From assembly GCF_001905845.1 (NCBI RefSeq), contig NZ_LIVZ01000007.1:612189-676188 (forward strand): 64,000 bases of DNA, given 5' to 3'. Within the stretch, counting starts at the first letter, position 1. Each line of letters begins with the position of its first letter. Under the pieces are notes generated by a model. The model ran no database searches and was not told where the DNA came from. It saw nothing but the letters and a program-made list of their open reading frames with translations. Shown piece by piece: positions 59,213 through 64,000 of the stretch. The position numbers and the translations under genes are program-made. This DNA is from Streptomyces sp. TSRI0107 (lineage in GTDB: Bacteria > Actinomycetota > Actinomycetes > Streptomycetales > Streptomycetaceae).

Positions 59213-59989
59213 TCACTGGTCGCGGAAGCGCACGATCTTGACGAACTCGTCGGCGTCCAGGGACGCGCCGCCGACCAGGGCGCCGTCGATGTCGGCCTGC
59301 GCCATGATCTCGGCGACGTTGCCGGACTTCACGGAGCCGCCGTACTGGATGCGGACCTTGTCGGCCACGTCCTGCGAGTACAGCTCGGCGACCTTGCCGC
59401 GGATGGCCGCGCAGACCTCCTGGGCGTCCTCGGCGCCGCAGACCTTGCCGGTGCCGATGGCCCAGACGGGCTCGTAGGCGATCACGATGGTCTCGGCCTG
59501 CTCGGCCGGGAGGTCCTTCAGACCGCCCTCGACCTGGGCCAGGGTGTGCGGGACGGCGTTGCCGGCCTCACGGACGTCCAGCTCCTCGCCGACGCACATG
59601 ATCGGGGTCAGGCCGTGCTTGTAGGCGGCCTTGACCTTGGCGTTGACGATCTCGTCGGTCTCGTTGTGGTACTGGCGGCGCTCGGAGTGGCCGATCGCCA
59701 CGTACGTGCACTTCAGCTTGGCCAGCATCGGGCCGGAGATCTCGCCGGTGTAGGCGCCGGAGTCGTGCGCCGAGATGTCCTGGGCGCCGTACTTGATCTT
59801 CAGCTTGTCGCCGTCGACCAGGGTCTGCACGGAGCGCAGGTCGGTGAAGGGCGGCAGGACGGCGACCTCGACGGCGTCGTAGTCCTTGTCGGCGAGGGCG
59901 AAGGCGAGCTTCTGGACGTGGGCGATGGCCTCCAGGTGGTTGAGGTTCATCTTCCAGTTGCCCGCCATCAGCGGCGTGCGGGTGCTCAT
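59213..59989 (-). CDS. tpiA: Triosephosphate isomerase
   Basis: 258 aa. Active residues are Lys13 (NWKMN), the His of AIGHSERR, and the Glu of AYEPVWAIGTG. The ATG is 5 bp after the pgk stop, so pgk-tpiA are one operon. It interconverts dihydroxyacetone phosphate and glyceraldehyde-3-phosphate. Confidence 0.95.
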   Translation of the reverse strand: MSTRTPLMAGNWKMNLNHLEAIAHVQKLAFALADKDYDAVEVAVLPPFTDLRSVQTLVDGDKLKIKYGAQDISAHDSGAYTGEISGPMLAKLKCTYVAIGHSERRQYHNETDEIVNAKVKAAYKHGLTPIMCVGEELDVREAGNAVPHTLAQVEGGLKDLPAEQAETIVIAYEPVWAIGTGKVCGAEDAQEVCAAIRGKVAELYSQDVADKVRIQYGGSVKSGNVAEIMAQADIDGALVGGASLDADEFVKIVRFRDQ

Positions 59990-59994
59990 TGAGG

Positions 59995-61206
59995 TCAGTC
60001 CTCCAGTGCGGCGAGGCCGGGGAGCGTCTTGCCCTCGAGGTATTCGAGGGAGGCGCCGCCACCGGTCGAGATGTGGCCGAATGCGTTCTCGTCGAAGCCC
60101 AGGGTGCGGACGGCCGCGGCGGAGTCGCCGCCGCCGACCACGGTGAAGCCCTGGGAGTCGACGAGGGCCTGGGCGACCGCCTTGGTGCCCTCGGCGTAGT
60201 CGGGGTGCTCGAAGACGCCCATCGGGCCGTTCCAGAAGACGGTGGCCGCGTCGGCGAGCTTCGAGGCGTACAGCTTGCGGGTCTCCGGACCGATGTCCAG
60301 CCCCTCCTGGTCGGCGGGGATGGCGTCCGCGGCGACGGTGGTGGGGTTGGCCGGGGCCTTGGTCTTCAGGTCCGGGAACTCGGCGGAGACCAGCACGTCC
60401 ACCGGCAGGACCAGCTCGACGCCGTTCTTCTCGGCGCGCTCCATGTACTCGGTGACGGCCGGGACCTGGTCCTCCTGGAGGAGGGAGATGCCGACCTCGT
60501 AGCCCTTGGCCTTGAGGAAGGTGTAGGCCATGCCGCCGCCGATGAGCAGGCGGTCGGCCTTGCCGAGGAGCTGGTCGATCACGGCGAGCTTGTCGGAGAC
60601 CTTGGCGCCGCCGAGGGCGACGACGTACGGGCGCTTGACGTCCTCGGTGAGCTTCTTCAGGACGCCGACCTCGGTGGCGATGAGGTGGCCGGCGTAGTGC
60701 GGCAGCCTCTTCGGGAGGTCGAACACCGAGGCGTGCTTGCGGTGCACGGCGCCGAAGCCGTCACCGACGTAGACGTCGGCGAGGGCGGCCAGCCGGTCGG
60801 CGAAGCCGGCGCGCTCGGCGTCGTCCTTGCTGGTCTCACCGGCGTTGAAGCGCAGGTTCTCGATGACGGCGACCTGGCCGTCGGCGAGGCCCGCGACGGT
60901 GGACGTGGCGGAGTCGCCGACCGTGTCGGTCGCGAAGGCCACGTCGGCGCCGAGGAGTTCGCCGAGCCGGGCCGCGGCGGGGGCGAGCGAGAAGGCGGGG
61001 TCCGGGGCGCCCTTGGGGCGGCCGAGGTGCGAGGCGACGACCACGCGGGCGCCCGCCTCGGCGAGCGCCTTGACGGTGGGCAGGACCGCGCGGATGCGGC
61101 CGTCGTCGGTGATGGTGGTGCCGTCCAGCGGCACGTTGAGGTCGGCGCGGACGAAGACCCGCTTGCCCGCGACCCCGTCGGCGAGGAGTTCGTCGATCGT
61201 CTTCAT
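59995..61206 (-). CDS. pgk: Phosphoglycerate kinase
   Basis: 403 aa. The N-terminal RVFVRADLNVPLDG and substrate arginines (VVVASHLGRPKG), and the C-terminal FWNGPMGVFE and GGGDSAAAV nucleotide site are all intact. It follows gap after a 190-bp gap that contains a tandem repeat. First gene of pgk-tpiA-(secG). Confidence 0.95.
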   Translation of the reverse strand: MKTIDELLADGVAGKRVFVRADLNVPLDGTTITDDGRIRAVLPTVKALAEAGARVVVASHLGRPKGAPDPAFSLAPAAARLGELLGADVAFATDTVGDSATSTVAGLADGQVAVIENLRFNAGETSKDDAERAGFADRLAALADVYVGDGFGAVHRKHASVFDLPKRLPHYAGHLIATEVGVLKKLTEDVKRPYVVALGGAKVSDKLAVIDQLLGKADRLLIGGGMAYTFLKAKGYEVGISLLQEDQVPAVTEYMERAEKNGVELVLPVDVLVSAEFPDLKTKAPANPTTVAADAIPADQEGLDIGPETRKLYASKLADAATVFWNGPMGVFEHPDYAEGTKAVAQALVDSQGFTVVGGGDSAAAVRTLGFDENAFGHISTGGGASLEYLEGKTLPGLAALED

Positions 61207-61237
61207 GTTCAGGGGACTCCTACAGGAGGCTCGTTCT

Positions 61238-61281
61238 GCTCGTGACCGGATGGCTCGTGACCGGATGGCTCGTGACCGATG
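61238..61281. repeat. 15-bp tandem repeat before pgk
   Basis: GCTCGTGACCGGATG occurs twice in a row and a third time lacking one base, 32 bp upstream of the pgk start, in the leader between gap and pgk. Confidence 0.6.
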
Positions 61282-61396
61282 ACCGGGCCTGATCCTAGAG
61301 AGGAGGGCCGGTCGTGACGCGCGTCAGGGCCCGGGCCGCGCGTCCCTGCGCCTGGCCCGAGCCCTGCTCTCACATCAAAGTTGCTGCTTCAGCCGA

Positions 61397-62404
<1,008 letters not shown>

Positions 62405-62610
62405 GAACCGATCTCCTCGTTGGTACGCCGGCTCCGTTGTCGCCGGCGAGCTCTATTTGGGATGTCCCCGACCGCCTACGACCCTACCTCTCCGAAGCCC
62501 CCGAAGTGACATCGAGACGGCCCCTACAAGGCACGGCGGTCCGTACCCGCCAGTAGGGGTACGGACCGTCTCAAGTGTGGCGGGTGGCGCTCAAGTGCGC
62601 CCTGTTGTTT

Positions 62611-64000
62611 TCAGTCGTCGAGCACGGCGAGTGCCCGGCCGATCAGGGCCGTGCGGTCGGCCGCCGCGGCGACGTGCTCCAGGCCGAAACCCAGCAGCAC
62701 GGTGTCGTCCGTGGTGACCGCGCCGTACGTCTTGAACAGTTCCCCGGAAAGGCCCCAGTCCTCCACCACGGCGGGACTTCCGGCGGGCGGGCCGGAGGTG
62801 GTCCAGACGCCGAGCGACGTCTCGAAGCCCTCCGTCTGCCCCGCCGTGCCGCCGATGACGACGGAGGCGTTGTCGGCGAGCACGCCGTGGCCGCCGGAGC
62901 CGGGGTCGGTGATGTAGCCGATCGACAGCTCCACCTTCTTCCCCGCGTACGCGGAGAGGTCGAAGGAGACGTCCTGCCAGCCCGCGGAGGCACCGGTGAA
63001 GCTGTTCCAGGCGCCGCTGGTCCCGGTGGGCGCGCACCCGTCGTCGCCGAGCGTCAGATACCGCTTCAGCGCGGGGTGCGCCTGGAGGAAGAACCCGGCC
63101 TCGCACTCGGCGGGTACGGCGGTGCTCGTGGCGCCGTTCCGCTCCGGGAGGGTGGTCCAGTCGTCGCCCCCGGCCGTACGGGCCTCCAGCACCGCGTGGT
63201 CGTAGCCCTCCTCGGTGTCCCACAGCAGGCGGGTGCGCAGGGCGGGCTGGTCGGCGGCGGTCACGCCGGTGAGGTCGACGGTGCGGGTGAGGCGGTTCCA
63301 GGCGTAGTCGGAGTGCGTGACGGCCGCCATGGAGGTGCCCTCGTACGGCCCGTAGGGGTTGACCGTGCCCGGGTACTGGCCCGCTCCCGCGCTCGTGAAC
63401 TGCGGGAAGTCCGCCGCGGGCAGCGTGTCGGAGGTGACGCCGAAGGATCCGGCCGCATTCAGCGGGTTGCCGGGCGCGTCGCCGAGCGGTGCCTTGACGC
63501 CCGCGAGGGCGCCGGTGCCGTCGAAGCCGGTGACCTTGGGCAGGGTCGTACGGGTGTAGGCGCCCAGGTAGTACTGGCTGAAGTCGTTCGACAGGGTGCC
63601 GCCGCCGAGGTCGACGGAGCCGCCGGCCGTCTCGCCCGCCTCGATCAGCCTGCCGCCCTCGTTGAGGTAGGCGCGCAGTTCGAGCTGGGTGGCGTTGCCG
63701 GGCCGCACGGCGCCGGTGTAGTGGACGACCGTTGCGAAGTGGCCGAGGACGCCGAGCGCGTCGGGCGCGCCCTGGGTGGCGACGTCCCAGACGACGGCCT
63801 TCTCACCGTTGGCCCTCAGCGCGTCGACGTAGGTCTGGGCCTGCGTCGCGGCCTGGCCCTCCTCGGCGACGACGAGGACGTCCGCGCGGGGGCGTTCGGC
63901 GACGGTGTAGGTGAAGTGCTCGCTCTCGGTCCGCTTCCCGGAGCGGGTCTCGCCGGTGAACCAGACCTCGACCTTGTCACCACGATCGCCGTCGGCGACC
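62611..64000 (-). CDS. Partial secreted M14-peptidase-like protein, C-terminal part
   Basis: At least 463 codons run off the window edge without a stop. What is visible is a flavodoxin/gasdermin-like segment (PRADVLVVAEEGQAATQAQTYVDALRANGE, quoted only in part), a region like the extra domains of actinobacterial zinc carboxypeptidases (LNEGGRLIEAGETAGGS; DYAWNRLTRTVDLTG), and immune-inhibitor-A-like beta domains (YDHAVLEARTAGGDDWTTLPE; WQDVSFDLSAYAGKKVELSIGY). The catalytic HxxE ... H domain would lie beyond 64000 and is not seen, so peptidase function is inferred from these companion domains only. It is monocistronic, behind gap. Confidence 0.7.
   Translation of the reverse strand, partial: VADGDRGDKVEVWFTGETRSGKRTESEHFTYTVAERPRADVLVVAEEGQAATQAQTYVDALRANGEKAVVWDVATQGAPDALGVLGHFATVVHYTGAVRPGNATQLELRAYLNEGGRLIEAGETAGGSVDLGGGTLSNDFSQYYLGAYTRTTLPKVTGFDGTGALAGVKAPLGDAPGNPLNAAGSFGVTSDTLPAADFPQFTSAGAGQYPGTVNPYGPYEGTSMAAVTHSDYAWNRLTRTVDLTGVTAADQPALRTRLLWDTEEGYDHAVLEARTAGGDDWTTLPERNGATSTAVPAECEAGFFLQAHPALKRYLTLGDDGCAPTGTSGAWNSFTGASAGWQDVSFDLSAYAGKKVELSIGYITDPGSGGHGVLADNASVVIGGTAGQTEGFETSLGVWTTSGPPAGSPAVVEDWGLSGELFKTYGAVTTDDTVLLGFGLEHVAAAADRTALIGRALAVLDD

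Overview
The window is a high-GC actinobacterial chromosome segment, almost certainly Streptomyces. The evidence is GC-rich third codon positions, frequent GTG/TTG starts, ATGA/GTGA translational coupling, PadR, ECF and TROVE genes, and a gene order (dapA ... dapD ... suf ... ctaA/ctaB ... tkt-tal-zwf-opcA-pgl ... pgi ... rbpA-secG-tpiA-pgk-gap) that I recognise as the conserved core around SCO1910-SCO1950 of S. coelicolor. No prophage, CRISPR array or intact transposon was seen. One small non-autonomous element (MITE-like) and one short genus-type palindromic repeat are present.

Region by region. 0-8.5 kb is sugar-acid and polyol catabolism. A TIM-barrel protein of unknown role and a KdgD-type aldolase/dehydratase diverge from a uronate dehydrogenase, with two matching promoters back to back. 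They are followed by a DeoR regulator and a translationally coupled binding protein-permease-permease-dehydrogenase operon. 8.6-11.8 kb holds a double TerD protein and a Ro60 (TROVE) orthologue. Directly upstream of the Ro60 gene, on the same strand, lie two candidate Y RNAs. One of them folds as a circularly permuted tRNA and is the most interesting item in the window. 11.9-16.7 kb carries an unknown 475-aa protein, a secreted nuclease, a double ABM-domain protein and a small membrane protein. 16.8-23.3 kb carries dapA and dapD (lysine/diaminopimelate synthesis), two ECF sigma factor/membrane-partner pairs, a small secreted protein, a MITE and an SMR exporter.

23.3-30 kb is the complete suf operon (sufR-sufB-sufD-Rieske ferredoxin-sufC-sufS-sufU-sufT) with a visible SufR operator. 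30-36.4 kb has an AAC(3)-type acetyltransferase, a two-gene ABC exporter, heme A synthase (ctaA), an amidohydrolase, a small conserved protein and heme O synthase (ctaB). 36.9-43.5 kb is the pentose-phosphate operon tkt-tal-zwf-opcA-pgl, closed by a strong bidirectional terminator. No gnd is present.

43.6-50.2 kb is an alpha-glucoside module: a GH13 glucosidase, a binding protein and two permeases, plus a separate orphan binding protein. Neither sugar transporter here has its own ATPase, so both probably use a shared MsiK-type ATPase encoded elsewhere. The MalF-like subunit carries an unusual extracellular insertion with a beta-sandwich-like segment. 50.4-54.1 kb is a PadR-regulated MacB/FtsX-type ABC system with a possible 41-aa gene between the two subunits. 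54.1-62.4 kb contains a tailed membrane protein, pgi, an MFS exporter, rbpA, secG, tpiA, pgk and gap. The window ends inside a secreted M14-peptidase-like gene.

Together the window combines central carbon flow (pentose phosphate and lower glycolysis), cofactor assembly (Fe-S, heme A/O) and carbohydrate uptake. All coordinates and motifs were read by eye from the sequence. Family assignments rest on recognition of the protein sequences and were not checked against any database.
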